Positions 10,525 to 22,168 are shown, counted from the stretch's first letter. The stretch: 64,000 bases of DNA from Camellia lanceoleosa (GCA_025200525.1 CM045761.1:77467551-77531550); one strand, 5' to 3'. Program-made: numbers and translations. Notes: generated from the sequence alone by a model not told the origin.

Positions 10525-12159
10525 CTTGTCTCCCTTGCTTTAGGGTTAGAGAGATTGGAGAGGAGAAGGAAGAGCTTTGGTTTTTAGGGTTTGCTTTGGT
10601 GTATCTAAACTATATCTATACCTCTTCTTCTCTTGCCCTTGTGTGTGTTTGTGTCTCATTATTGCACACAAGCACATAGTATTTCACCTTCCCTTGGCTA
10701 CTGAGGTCCCAAGAGGTTATTCTTCTTTGTTCTTGGTGGTTTGGAGCTCAAGGAAGCAACAAAGTCAACATATGTGAAGAAGGTCAACAAGGGTGAGAAA
10801 CTTGCTTTATATACCCCATTCTTGCGCTCCATTTTGACCTATCTTTGAACTATTTTTGTGCTTGGTGTTCAATACAAAAAAGTTCTATTTTTTAGTCCTC
10901 TTGACAGTTTATTAAGGGTACTTTGTGCTTTGGGGAAGTTTGGCCCCTCTTAGGCCTTGAAAGGCCTCATTTTTGTGCTATTTTGTGAGATCCCCGGGAT
11001 TTTGGTGTTTGGGTCTCTTCACCACTGAAATCTTAAGGGATTTCAGTGGTGAAGATGATGCCTTAAAGCCCTAAGAAGGAGGGGGTCACCCCCTCTCCTT
11101 GATGTCCTTGAAAAGGGCAAGTTTTGCCTCTTGAGGGGGCATTGTGCTTGAGTGTGTGTTGAGCATGTATGGACTGTTATTCATGCTTAGGATATCATGA
11201 TTTAACATTGCTATGTGTTGGTTTTGGTCCCTTATGCATGCTTAGCATAGTTGCCATGTAATGCCTTGTATTGCCTTAACATACCTTAGGTTGTTAGCCC
11301 TAATTTGAGCATGCTTTAGGCTTAGACTTATGAATGTTTTGTGCTTATTTTGACATGTTTTAGCTCTATCCATAGTCATTTGGGTTGATCTTGGCATGCA
11401 TTATATAGCCCCTTTGCATTTTAGGCTTGCTAGCCTTTGAGCATGGATGTGTAGCATGTGTTGCTTACCTCCTTTTGATGGTTTGGAACCATTTGGTATG
11501 TCATTTCAGTCCCTTTGGTGTGTTTGTATGCTTGCCTTAGTTGCCTCTTTAATGCTTTAAAAGCATGTATACTTTGATATGATTTTAGAGCTCATGTTGC
11601 ATGCTAATCATCCATGTTATCTCCTTTTAAGTGCGCTTGAGAGTGGATTGTTTAATGCCTAAGTTGTGTGCCTTAACATGTGTATATGTGCATGTGTGTT
11701 TAGCTCTCATACTTAGCATCTTGGCTACTGATTTTAGGCCTAGTTAGAGTTGCCTAGATCATGTTTAAGTCCACCCCATTGTTTGGTTTACATGTTTGTC
11801 TTGTAGGTGTGTTTGCATATTAACATCCTCACATTCCATTGTCCATGTTGCATGCTAGCCAACATGCTTAGGATTTCATTGCAATCACATGCATGCTAGG
11901 CCTCTTGAGATAAGCATGATAGAGGTTTGGCACCCTTGTTTGTTTATATGGTTTGCATGCATTTGAAATTGAAAGTGCACATTTGGTTCCTTGGGCCATC
12001 ATGCATGGGAATGCGTGATTGGTGGCCCGAGAATCGAGGCACATACTCCTTTGAGTCACAAATATGATAAGGGGCATGATTAGTGCATACATTGTTGGAA
12101 TTACATTGCCATGCAAGTCTTTGCCCTCTACTGCTGTGAGTTGCAGGTTCTGCAGACAT

Positions 12160-12275
12160 TTAGTGCCGGCCGGCAGTGTTTAGTGCCGACCGGCAGTCAA
12201 CTTATGGCCGATGGATCTATTTTGTGCCGATGAACATCTCTTGCGGCCGGTGGCCATTCTACCCAGCCGGCAGTG
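12160..12275. repeat. Second 20-bp-phased palindromic array in TatX 5' LTR
   Basis: GCCG cores start at 12165, 12185, 12207, 12226, 12246 and 12266 (steps 20, 22, 19, 20, 20). The first two units are TGCCGGCCGG and TGCCGACCGG. It lies about 1.3 kb before the LTR end. TatB has a corresponding array at 46205-46330 in its own motif. Confidence 0.8.
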
Positions 12276-13544
12276 ATCCTAAACATCCATTGAGCATATT
12301 CTGAGGTTTTGGCAGTCTTCAGAGGAGCAAAGTAGGGAAAACAGAGGCAAGCTAGGCATGGAAGTGCAATTCCGAGCGGAATCCAAGCGCACATGCATTG
12401 GGCCCTCGCCCCGAGGCGGTTTACTGTTTTTCTTAGATTAATTATTTTGTTAATTTAATTAATTTGTAATATTTAATTAGCTTATGAGTTAATTAATCAG
12501 ATATTATTTTGGTCCCTCCGAGCGAGGGCAAATCTGTAATAAGTGTGCGTGGGTGTGTGCATGTCTTCCAACCCCCACTTCTTTCTTCCCTTTTATTTAC
12601 CTGCTTATGATGGTAGATTAGGGCACGTCTATTTTAGCATACCTTATGCAATGCATGCGTGCATCCATGCATTTGTCTAAACATGCACCGGGCTTGGTAC
12701 ATCATACAAACTGCATTGTATTTCAAATCTAACTTGAATACGTGATTACTCGTGCATTTCACACGTCATTTTTAGGGTTAGCCGAGCCTATCCTAATTAC
12801 ATGTTGTATGTGTTGCATTAGCCACTTAACATGAACTAGGTCATGCATGTTTGCTAACTAGTTTCTTGTTTTGGCACGGAGTACAATGTAAGTATTTATG
12901 CTTTAGCTTATCGCATGCGTGTGAATGCTAACATGACAGTATGATTACCATGTGGCTAAATGCTTATGTGAGATAAATTGTTTGAATGCCTGTGGGTGGA
13001 GGTTGGATTGCTTGAGTTGGGAAAACTCGTTGAAATCTGTGTTTTAGCCTACTTGCGAGTAGCAAATTCCAAATTGTTTTCCAAACGAATGGATATGCAA
13101 TGTTTATTTCCAAATTAGGCAATCTAGTCTATACTTGTTTGCTGTGCGCATAACATAGTAATTCTAGGCTAATAATTGGAATAAGAGCATGTAATGTTTT
13201 CAAAAACGGATATCACGATTAGTAGAGGCCGGTCCTCGGACCGGGCGAGAGGGGGTGCTCATAGCTGACCTTTCCCAATCGTACCCAAGCTCCCGAGCCA
13301 AGACTACTTTGGTTATGACGGACACGTGGCCTTCGGCACCGAGTCAGGGTTTCCTAAATTTCCCATTTAAAAAATATTTAGGTGGCGACTCTGTATCTGG
13401 CAAAACAGTCCATGTTTGGCACTACTTTTCAAAAATCTGTTCTCTCAAACGATTTGCCAAATTTGGACTCTTTGGTTTAGATTTAGAACCACAACAAACA
13501 AAGGGAGTCCGAACTGTAGCGAGGTCCCCCGCGGGCTTGTTATA

Positions 13545-14255
13545 GTTTCTGGCGACTCCGCTGGGGAGTTTAGAGAGCTTGACTCGAACTCGTGATATCC
13601 TGTTTTGACTACACTTATGTGTTTCTTTGCATTACGTGTGCATTGGTGCGCCTAGGACACCGTGTTGGCCATCTGCTATTCTGGCGGTTGTCTTGGGAGG
13701 CTTGTCTTGTCAAGGCATGTCCATAAGGTCGACCGGGTTATGGCTCGCCAAGATGGGAACATAAACCCCGGTTTTACCGGGGCACCCTTTTCGACCATTC
13801 GACCTAGTGCATATCGAAATCCGTAGTGACCATTCCAAGCTAGGACAGGTTGCTCTCCCGATATAGGTTGTTTGAAACCGCTGTGTGCGTAGTGCAACCC
13901 TAGCTCCTGACAAAATAGGACAGGGAAACCCTACCCCAACATAGGGGTGTTTTGGCTCTCCTTTACCTGCTATGTGCTTTTAGAGGTATCTCTGCAGGAA
14001 CACACATATCGGGCTGCGAGATTGATAAGTGCCCGAGGGTACCGTTGTTGTTGAGAATCAACCGTGTCATGGTATCGTCGCTTTTGAATAGTGATTCTGG
14101 GGAACAGTGTTCAGTAGTAGAGTGCAGTTGATCGGCCACACCCGTGTTTGATCTGTTTGGGGCTGAAATACTGCTTGTTTTCCGTTTCAGTTCAGAGATT
14201 CAAGGGGCCGATCCAGAACAGCTAGTGTCTTCTTCTTGCTGAGGCAAGACTGAGC
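13545..14255 (+). other. TatX leader with primer binding site and GC hairpin
   Basis: The primer binding site is at 13550-13567 (TGGCGACTCCGCTGGGGA), five bases after the LTR. It is close to the complement of a plant tRNA-Arg 3' end, the primer class known for Ogre elements; the exact tRNA is from memory. A perfect 7-bp hairpin with a TTT loop (CCCCGGT/ACCGGGG, 13766-13782) lies in the leader before gag, where packaging or dimerisation signals are commonly found. No coding region is seen. Confidence 0.7.
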
Positions 14256-15244
14256 ATGACGCAGAATTCAGAAGAGATTGTGGTCATGACGGCCGCATTG
14301 AGTCAAGGAATTACCCCACAGGATGAGGCTAACATCGATCTACCGCATCCGCCTGTGTCGCCGCCGACATCCAATTTGGACCCTCAACTATATCAAAGCT
14401 CATGAGCCCACCACATTTGAATTAATGGGAATGATAGGTGATCTTCAAAGATCCGTGGCGGATCTCGCCTATGGAATGTCTGCTTTAGCCATCACCGCAC
14501 CATATGCCGGGAGGTTCATACCCCAGAGCCCCCGCCATCGACGAATTGTGATTGAACTCAACCAATCGGAGATGACCTCCAGCTATGGCAACAATGCAGC
14601 AAACCAAACTCTAGATCAGGCCGAGGCCAGAGATAAAGGCAAGATGAAGGCAGATGTCGACCCTACCGAACAACTACTGTGGGCAGTAGAGGCTTTGAAA
14701 GCCGGGGGAATGAACAAGCAACAGATATCCGCAGTTATGTCAAAAGCTGTGGAGGATGCTTTCCCCACTTCACCCGAGGGCAATTCCAGTCAATCAGAAA
14801 ATCGGGACAGGCCCATCATGCCAAAACAGTTCCTCCCCCTCCCAGCCTTGCATCCGGAAAGGATCAGAAACCCAAGGCCGCACCCGCCGATCCGTTCGCT
14901 AGTGCATCTAGCAAGAGTGATCAGACTCCAAAATACCTGCCCTGAGCGCACAGGCTCTTTCATGCTCTCTACATGCCGTTATCCAAGGCACTTCAAATCC
15001 TTGCCGAGAAGGGACACCTTAAACCCCTGGAGCCTCGGCCTCTCCCGAAAAACCTCCCTGATACTCATGACCCTACTCAAGATCAGTCGTATTCACCAGC
15101 CAGACCGGCCATGCTAATCGCTTCCGCCTCCGTCATGAGGTGCAAGATTTGATTGACAACGAAGTTATCCTCCCGCTTACCTCAGCAAAGTCCGTCACCA
15201 CTCAGTTGTTGGATTTTGAGGACACAGACACTGCAAGTATGTAA
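14256..15244 (+). pseudogene. TatX gag remnant
   Basis: A start codon at 14256 opens a reading of about 40 residues (MTQNSEEIVVMTAALSQG), after which stops and frame changes begin. Later words recover the family gag: FHALYMPLSKALQILAEKGHLKPLEPRPLP (about 14955-15040, shifted frame) and FRLRHEVQDLIDNEVILP (about 15120-15175), ending in TAA at 15242-15244. The central capsid part seen in TatA (DRFDG...RWRAKA) is not found, so the gene carries an internal deletion as well as frameshifts. A 264-residue open frame at 14323-15117 spans it in a mixed frame and is not the ancestral protein. Confidence 0.75.
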
Positions 15245-16278
15245 TCAGAAGGTGAACCGCCTGCGGGCCATGTCTTGTATATTTTTGGATGTGGCGTTTG
15301 GCACGCATTTTTGAGCATCTGCCAATGCTAGTTTTGTAAATCCTGACTTGCGTGTCGAGTCAGTCTTTTGTTTTGTTTTTGAGTCTGTCTCTCTGTATTG
15401 AGTCAGTCTTTTTGCTTACAGGGTCTGTCTTGTTGTAACGAGTCAGTCCCTTTTGTATAGTATACCAGGTGATTTTGGGATTGTTGCCTCAAGCATCGTT
15501 TTGTCTTGTAATTAGTTACTTTTGCTTTTTGAGCCTGTTGCTGCCGAGGGGCCGGTTATACCAGCAAATTTGAATGAAACAGCTGTGGCTATCATGTGCC
15601 GTATTTGTTGCTATTTGAGTCAGCCGTGCCGGAGGATGTGAATGGAACGACAGTGCGTACTGCCTGCTCTCTTGGGCCTTGAACATCGTTATGATGACCA
15701 GAGTTTTTTTATAAAACCCTTTTCAAACACTGCGGTGATAAAAACAAAGAGGAAGGAATTCCTCGGGTTTTGCAAAATTTTGACCATTTTGAGAGAAAGA
15801 GAGGCATGTTAAACTTTTAATGAGTGAAATCATGCTCGTCCGCGTGAGTACTGAGAAGGATCCCAGTCCAATCCAGACTGGTTCCACACTACCTTCAACG
15901 CGAATGATTTGTCACTTTATTAAAAACTTTCAAAAACAACATATCTTGCGCAGTCTTGCGAAGACTGATGTGGAACCGCTCTTGAGATTGTGCAGCCCAG
16001 GATCGTTCTTGGTCTCAAGTTTCAATTCATCTGTTGCAAACCGGAATCTGTTCAAAACATTCAGTGCCATGAAACGCCTGTGTGGCCCATTTCAAAGCAG
16101 CCCTCAAGCAAGAGGCGTCAAAGTTAGATCAAGGAGATCAAATCCCACCAAGCAAGGCTCATGAAGTAGCCGTGATGGACTTTTCCTGCAAGTCAATACA
16201 ACAGTCGTTTTCCTAGATACGGAGAGGCTTCATTCTCAAAACCATTTGGCATGGGCTAGCTACACTTTTACCCTTTGA
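15245..16278 (+). pseudogene. TatX pol remnants (almost all of pol deleted)
   Basis: Only two traces of pol are readable. At 15720-15920, KNKEEGIPRVLQNF and VSTEKDPSPIQTGS match the TatB linker before reverse transcriptase. At about 16225-16278, FILKTIW and a terminal TGA match the polyprotein end of TatB (YIIKSIW...YYP). No protease motif, YVDD box, RNase H or integrase catalytic block is present. Bases 15245-15700 hold repeated GAGTCAGTCT/GAGTCTGTCT words and no gene. The deletion explains why TatX cannot be autonomous. Confidence 0.65.
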
Positions 16279-16282
16279 GAGG

Positions 16283-16602
16283 CTCGCTGGGCCGAAAACC
16301 CGGAAGGGCGGCCCAGGCAAAAGTTAGAGCAAAGAAAAAGAAAAAAAAAAGAAAAAAGAAAAAAGAAAAAAAAAAGAGAAAAGAAAAGAACGAAGAATAG
16401 CAAAAGAAAAGAAATAAAAGAAATAAAAGAATGCAAAAGAAATGAAAAAGGAAAAAAGAAGAAAAAAAAAGCTCGCAAGGTTGAAAACCCGCATTGGGCA
16501 CCTTGGCAAACGTTAGAGCCTAAACAGTGAAGGTTAAAATACCCGAGTGTACCTTAACCGGAACTACGTAAGGCTTGATTCCCATGTTTGGGATATGTAG
16601 GC
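16283..16602 (+). other. Post-pol RNA hairpin cluster, TatX copy
   Basis: Hairpin 1 has a perfect 7-bp stem, CTGGGCC (16287-16293) with GGCCCAG (16310-16316), and an inner CCC/GGG. Hairpin 2 pairs CAAGG (16476-16480) with CCTTG (16501-16505) around CCC/GGG. Hairpin 3 pairs CTACGTA (16564-16570) with TATGTAG (16594-16600) and TCCCA with TGGGA. Hairpin 1 starts 8 nt after a TGA at 16276-16278. A purine-only tract has been inserted or expanded between hairpins 1 and 2. Confidence 0.6.
16331..16470 (+). repeat. Low-complexity purine tract (A/AAAAG)
   Basis: About 140 bases of almost pure A and G (GAAAAAAGAAAAAAG-like). Phe/Ser-rich minus-strand open frames across it are artefacts of composition. 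In TatA and TatB the equivalent spacing between the two hairpins is only about 50 bp. Confidence 0.9.
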
Positions 16603-18325
16603 AACTTCATCTTGAAGTCCAGCCCCAACGCTTCCATAGCGTCTCAGTCCATGTCACGGTTTTGATTACTTTTGCCTCCTTCGAATCCAATGTCTCGGTT
16701 GCAGCAACTCGGAATTACGTGATTAACTTCCTCTTGAAGTCCAAACCACCAACACCTTCCAGGTGACTATGTCCATATATTGATTCAAACCGTCTTCGCC
16801 TCCTCCGCGCCCGAGGATCTGATCGTCATCAACGAGGACTGACTCACAAAAATGCCGCGGCATCATCCAAACAAGGGGCAACTTTCCGTTGCCGTGCATT
16901 GCCACAAGTTGCCCCGAGTTACCGTCCAAACCAGGGGCAACTTTCTGCTGCCTCCCCCCCCCCTTTTAAGCCAGGGGCAATTTTCCATTGCCTCCGGTCC
17001 GAGGTTGCGCATCTCGAGGGTAAGTTCTATGCTTGTCGAGCATCGACTATTGGCAAAAATAGTTTTTGAAAATTTTTACTGAGGTTGACTTATTTTCTCG
17101 AAAACTATTTCATTTTCAAAATTGGACCATGTTTGGACCCCTAAAGGAAAATTCTCAGTGCTCACAGCCTGATTCGCATGATTTTCAAATCAAAAATCGA
17201 GTAAGTGTGTTAATCCAACTCTCATTTTGATCAAAGCTGTTTTAGAAAACAAAGAAAAATGGTCGAAGTGACGAACTAGGGGGCATAATTGAGTCAGCCT
17301 TCGTCTCCCCCGCTAACATACTTTTTGGAAAGGCACCCATCTACTGTAAGAAGTGGTCGCAGCTAGTCAGAAGCGTGAACCCACAATCTCCCGTTTACAT
17401 ATCAACCGCACTGGGGAGGGATGAAAAATGAGAGATTAAAGAATAGAGAGGTGCAAGACGAGAGAAAAGTGAGGAGTAGGGTTTTGAGAGAAAAACAGAG
17501 ATTGAGTGCCAGAGTGATGTGAGAATCACAAATGAGAAAGGGTGGGAAATAATACCCGGAGGAACTTCTCTAAATCTGAGGTCTTTTGTAAACATGTCCG
17601 TGTGTCGTGGTCTTTTGATTTGTCGACCTTGATTTTGGCTTTGAGTCTTTTCCGAGCATGTCTCATTAGGTCGTGGTGCCTCTTGTTTCTTTGTTTGAGT
17701 CTGTCTGTCAGATTCTATGGTAGGCTCGATACCGGTTGAAAACCCATCCTCTTCCAAACAAGAATCGCTTGTGCTCGTAATCTCAGGCCATTCTCTACAT
17801 CCGTGCAAAACAAGAGAAGGAAAGGGAAAATTTGGAACATCCGAGTGTATTTCAACTGCAACCGTGTCAGCTTTGTGATCTGTCTCGTCAGATTGGGGCT
17901 ACTTGTTCAAGGTTTGTTGTGTGCAGAATGCACCGAATGCTGTGTTATGAGCTATATGCAGATCGATCCCCAGTAGAGTATGGGGCTGTATATCCAGTTT
18001 GAGCAGTGGTTTGTCTGAGTTGTTTCGCTGTTAATTGGTTGGTTATCCGATTATCATAGTACAATTGTTCAGTTTCCAGACAACAAATCATTTACATTTG
18101 AGGTGTAATATGATGCAATGCAGTGTAAAGTACGCAGATATGAACAGATGTAACATTCTTTTCAGACAAAAGTTTGTTTCATTTCATATCATCTTTTCCA
18201 AATACAAAGTTTGAGGAAAACAAAAATCTGCCTGCGGCAGTACAAAATACTCTATCTACCAACAAAAGAGAAAAGTACAAGAAAAGAAATAAGAAAAACA
18301 GCAAAAGTCTGGGTCATCAACATCA
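16603..18325. pseudogene. TatX 3' non-coding DNA with DUF7745 gene relic
   Basis: The region holds no intact gene. At 16700-17000 the hairpin-3 word GGCAACTT recurs several times (GGGGCAACTTTCC-like). At 17395-17560, read on the minus strand, a pyrimidine tract TTTCTCTCAAAACCCT...TTTAATCTCTCATTTTTCATCCCTCCCCAG matches the single intron of the TatA and TatB DUF7745-like genes, including its acceptor. No exon is clearly recognisable, so this antisense gene has been lost from TatX. Bases 17830-18325 show nothing further. Confidence 0.5.
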
Positions 18326-18649
18326 TCAATGGCTCAAGGCCGGGATCTGTCTCGCCTCTTCCCCGGCGTAAGTCCAGAGCATCACCGAAGTGTCACCGCT
18401 TGAGCCCGAGTTCGAGCCGCCTGCCTCCTCCTCGGATGCCTCCGCCTCCTCGACTCGCTGCTCGAACTGGAGCCCGTGAGTCGCCCCGGCGTAAGCACGC
18501 CTCGTGCGGGGAATATCTTGCCATCCCGAGTAGAAATGGAAGGTCCAGATGGAGCGCCACCACCCACTGGAGGAATCGGGAAAGGAGGCTGAAAAGTACA
18601 AAAGGCAAATGCATCAGTACACATGAAGCAGTTTATCGCTGCGTAATGC

Positions 18650-18855
18650 AAGTATGCAAAGTAATGTGAATGCCGTGAGCAGTTTATCAATGCAGAATGC
18701 AGTGTATGAGTACAGTGTGTGAATGACGTGAGCAGTTTATCAGTGCAGAATGCAGTGTATGAGTACAGAGTATGCATGCCGTGAGCAGTTGAAATAGTAC
18801 AAAATGCAGTGTATGAATACAGTGTGTCAAGTGCCGTGAGGGCTGGGTGTCCAGT
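18650..18855. repeat. Tandem repeat in last intron of TatX PMD gene
   Basis: About four copies of a ~54-bp unit with the words GTGAGCAGTTTATCA.TGCAGAATGCAGTGTATGAG. It lies between exons 5 and 6. Confidence 0.8.
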
Positions 18856-20824
18856 GTTGTGTTATGCATCAGATTATGCGAAGCAGTTTGTGTATGGTTT
18901 GAAGCTATGTCAGAGAGAACATACCGGAAGGCCATAAAAGGCTAAGAACTCGAAGGTCCGCTGCAACATCCCTGCCATGGAGGCATTCATCTCCAATGAC
19001 TGCCGGGTGTACTCGGAGGAAGCCTACAAAAATATCAGATGCATCAATATTCTGTGGAATATCAAATAAACTTAAATGAAATGACTGTACAGAAATGCAG
19101 TAATACATACCGGAGGCAAGTCGGGGATACCGACAAACTCGTGATCAGCCGGCGGAGGGGCGAAGGGAATTTGATAGGTCACCCCATCCGACCCCCGGAA
19201 AGACAGTGAAGAAGGAAAAGCGGGCCAACTAGCCTCCCGTCCTCTCTGGACTCGCCGCCATGACTCGAGCCCTCCTGCCGCCTCCTCCTACTCCGCCACC
19301 GGCCAAGCAGTCTCTCTTCACCGGCGACCACCACCAGAGGTCCGCATGATGAAGGTCCGGACGATTTAAGTAATCGCCTCGCCTCTGGCCGTCCCCACCG
19401 ATGTCAGAGTCCGCCATTCGCTTTCGGTGAAACGCCGGTGTCCTCATATGCTCGTGAGGATGCACCGACTATTCGCCGTAAGCCTAGGTCCGACGCAAGA
19501 AGCGCCACCAGTACCAAGCCCGGCTGCATCGGGCCTTCCAAAGAAAATCCGGTAACGCGAGGTCTCGACGGCGCCAAGAAACCGATCTCCGCACCATCGC
19601 CGCGAGGAGCCCATGGTCGCCAGTGATCTCAAATTGAAATACGCTTGTTACCCATCGTATTGCAAATATACAGTGGAAAAGCGAAGCTTAAATGAACTGC
19701 AAGTAAAACATACCTCTGTGGGAGTGATGGTGTCGAAGTAGCGGCGGAAGAAGCTGAAAGTCTCACGCAGCCTCCGAGCGCACCTCCCGTCATAGCGGCG
19801 TGAGAAGGGAATGACTAGAGGAGTCTCCGTCTCCGGCACTGGCTCCAGCCTGGAAAAGTAGGCATGGACCCACAACTGCAAGACAGATGTCAGAACATTT
19901 ATCAGATAAAGCAGGATACAGAATAAAGCAGAAAAGAGAGGGCCTTTGTTGTACAGTGTATTGAGCAGAGTGTACCGTGTGCACATAAGGTACAACAAGG
20001 TAAACCGTAGTATGTGTGTGCGTGTACAAGATATATACCCCAAAGGAAACAGACACAAGATGTGCAAGCAGTGCATCGAAAGTATAGAGCGTAAATGTAA
20101 AGCGAGGAGAAGACGATTCTCCAAGCTCGCCAAGAGCCTCAAGCAATCGCACGCCACGGGAGACCGAGCTCATGTACCCGTAAAGAGTGGCCAGAGCGGC
20201 GCCACCCCAGTCATAATGCAAGATGTCCCGGACATCCACCAGTGCGCTGAGTAGGCAGAGAGGCACTGTGTTCGCCCGGTCGGCGAAGAGGGTCGTCCCT
20301 AGCAAAAACATCAAAAAGCCACAGACGCTTTCACGGCCGCTTTGCCATCGGCCGCCGCCACCAACGCAGTCGCACTCGAATCGCACCTCGAACCAGGAGT
20401 AGCGGACAAAGCCTGGACGAGCAAGAGGTGGCGCCTCACCAAGCAAATAGATTTGAGCGGCGATCCACTCATCCATATCGGTGTCGAAGGGGATCGGATC
20501 ACCCCCTACCCCGATGCCGGTAAGCACCAAGAAGTTGTAGGGAGTCATCGTCATGTCTCCCGCCGCGGATAGGTGGAACGAATCGGTGGTGTCCCACCAC
20601 CTTCGCCGCCAGGCTAGAAGAGGCTCGCAGCAAGAAGTCGTGTCGCACTCGCAAAGGAACCGGCCCGCCGTCCACAATACGTCGAACCGCCGAAGCTCCA
20701 AATACCAATCTCGAAGACGACGCCCATACCCGCGATGGTATGGGAATCTCCTTGTTTTCAAACAAATAGTTGCGAAGCAATATGAAATGTACAGTTCTGA
20801 GGAAACATGTTAAAGTCGATACAA

Positions 20825-21330
20825 ATCTAGCATGCGTGTAAGTTTTTCAGATTCGAACAGGTACCGGGTGCTGGTGCGCCTACGGTGGACTACAGTGTTT
20901 GATGCGTCAGTGTGTTTTGAGTAAGTGCAATGTAAACATGGTGCACGTGTGCACATTTTCCAGATCCAATCAGATATCAGGTTTCAGTGTACTACGGTGG
21001 ACTACGGCCTGTGATGTGTCAGTGTGTTTGTGAGGATCAGCATACAGATATGGTGCATGTGTGCACATTTTTTAGATTCAAGCAGATATCGGGTTATAGT
21101 GTGCTAGTAGGTGAACTACAACGTATGATGCGTTAGCATGTTTTGTGTGGTTCAGTTTAAATACAGCATACAAAATGTTTTCAGATTCAAATAAGTGCTG
21201 GGTGACGGTAGGTTTGCAGTGAAGTACGGTGTGTGCCGTGTGTTTGGGTGATTGAGACTAGTGCAGTGTGTGTGCATATGTCCATCTTAAACAGATATCA
21301 GTTGTAAGCATGATTGCGATCAACTACATT
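20825..21330. repeat. Tandem repeat in first intron of TatX PMD gene
   Basis: Four to five diverged copies of a ~105-120-bp unit, marked by TTTTCAGATTCAAACAGATATC, ACGGTGGACTAC and GATGCGTCAGTGTGTTTT. The equivalent TatB intron holds a quite different tandem repeat (52030-52990). Confidence 0.75.
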
Positions 21331-22005
21331 GTACAGCATATCAGAGCTAAGCAGTTAAAGAACAGATTCAGCTATGGCAGTTAACAGGCCTACATTGCAA
21401 AAAGTAAAACAGAGAAGAAAAAATGTTACCTCGGAAGCGCCAAAGGATAGGTGAGAGGTCGGCTCGCGCAGGAGAAGCTCCGGGTCCAGCGCTCGGTCAA
21501 AGCCGCGGAAATGGCGAAGACCATCCGGAGGTAGGACATGGATCGCCGGGTGGTATGTCACCGGATCGAAGGGACGCTCGCTCAACGGGAGGAGCTCGAC
21601 CCCGGGATCCATCTCGTGATCCGGGGGAGTCCCGATGTGTGGAACATCATCAGCCATGGCAATGGTAGTGAGAAAATGGCCGGAAAAGCTAGAATGTGAA
21701 AAGTCAACCGAAAAAGTCAACCCCGAGCGGGCCGAAAATGACCGGGAAGGCCGGAAGATGGAAAAGCACGGAAATGAAGAGAAAATCGAGGGGAACAAGT
21801 CCCGAAAAAGTGGAAATAGCGAAGGATGCTCCGAAACGGAATTTCAATCGGTGGAAAATGTCCGAAACGCGAAGAAAATCGTGAATCCGACGACGAAACG
21901 GGCTTGGAACGCGAAGAAAACGAGGAAATGACGAGAGAAAATGCTCTAGAGAGGGAGGGCAAGAGTTTTCGGCGGTGGGGAGGTGAAGAAATAGGGTTAG
22001 AAACC

Positions 22006-22016
22006 CTATTTTTATA
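22006..22016 (-). promoter_or_regulatory. TATA box of the TatX antisense PMD gene
   Basis: On the minus strand TATAAAAATAG lies ~350 bp before the start codon, followed by GGGTTTCTAACCCTATTTC. It sits immediately downstream of the palindromic array at 22060-22165. Confidence 0.6.
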
Positions 22017-22057
22017 AAAACCCGAGGCAAATTGTCAAAACTACCCCCGATCAGTAA

Positions 22058-22168
22058 TTTTGTGCCGGTCGGCACAATATTGTGCCGGTCGGCACAATAT
22101 TGTGCCGGTGGAGTTATTTTGCAGCCGATGGCCAGCCGGTGTCCACCTAGTCCAGCCGGTGATGTTCC
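22058..22168. repeat. 20-bp-phased palindromic array at the antisense PMD promoter
   Basis: GCCG cores start at 22064, 22084, 22104, 22124 and 22155 with an extra at 22135. The first units are identical to the TatX LTR motif (TTGTGCCGGTCGGCAC). It lies about 45 bp upstream of the minus-strand TATA box. Confidence 0.85.

Larger units (their letters stand above)
10040..13544 (+). repeat. TatX 5' LTR (3505 bp)
   Basis: Begins TGTAGACACC and ends CTTGTTATA; the other LTR ends CTTGTTACA, so the terminal CA has mutated to TA here. It aligns end to end with 24695-28193. In order it contains a palindromic motif array, a TATA-like palindrome, a long GCATG-rich central part, a second palindromic array near 12165-12275, an AT-rich patch (about 12430-12510) and a G+C-richer end with CGGACCGGGCGAG. 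Confidence 0.93.
18326..21657 (-). pseudogene. TatX antisense six-exon plant mobile domain (PMD) gene
   Basis: Start codon at 21655-21657 (MADDVPHIG). Exons deduced by alignment to 51683-55551: 21430-21657, about 20125-20757, 19714-19875, 19111-19627, 18925-19023 and 18326-18588, most with GT...AG borders. Exon 2 is fully open (~210 residues) and carries the PMD core: RWWDTTDSFHLSAAGDMTMT, LTGIGVGGDPIPFDTDMDEW, YLLGEAPP, FLLGTTLFADRANTVPLCLLSAL and WGGAALATLYGYM. Exon 4 has frameshifts, and its end (YQIPFAPPPADHEF) is in another frame. PMD proteins in plants act in silencing and genome stability (MAIN/MAIL family); the function of transposon copies is unknown. It runs antisense to TatX and is the best-preserved protein region in the element. 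The intact core may mean recent activity. Confidence 0.75.

Noticed and set aside
14323..15117. A 264-residue plus-strand open frame as a new TatX protein
   Set aside because: Gag words appear in changing frames across it, so the long frame is a by-product of frameshifts in gag.
16260..16509. Phe/Leu/Ser-rich minus-strand open frames that look like membrane segments
   Set aside because: They are translations of the A/G tract at 16331-16470 and have no homologous frame in TatA or TatB.
18211..18669. A 152-residue plus-strand open frame with an Arg/Pro-rich middle
   Set aside because: It is antisense to exon 6 of the TatX PMD gene; its composition comes from the GC-rich exon.
19946..20813. 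Plus-strand open frames over the PMD exon
   Set aside because: They are the opposite strand of the conserved PMD exon; no conserved words are found in that direction.
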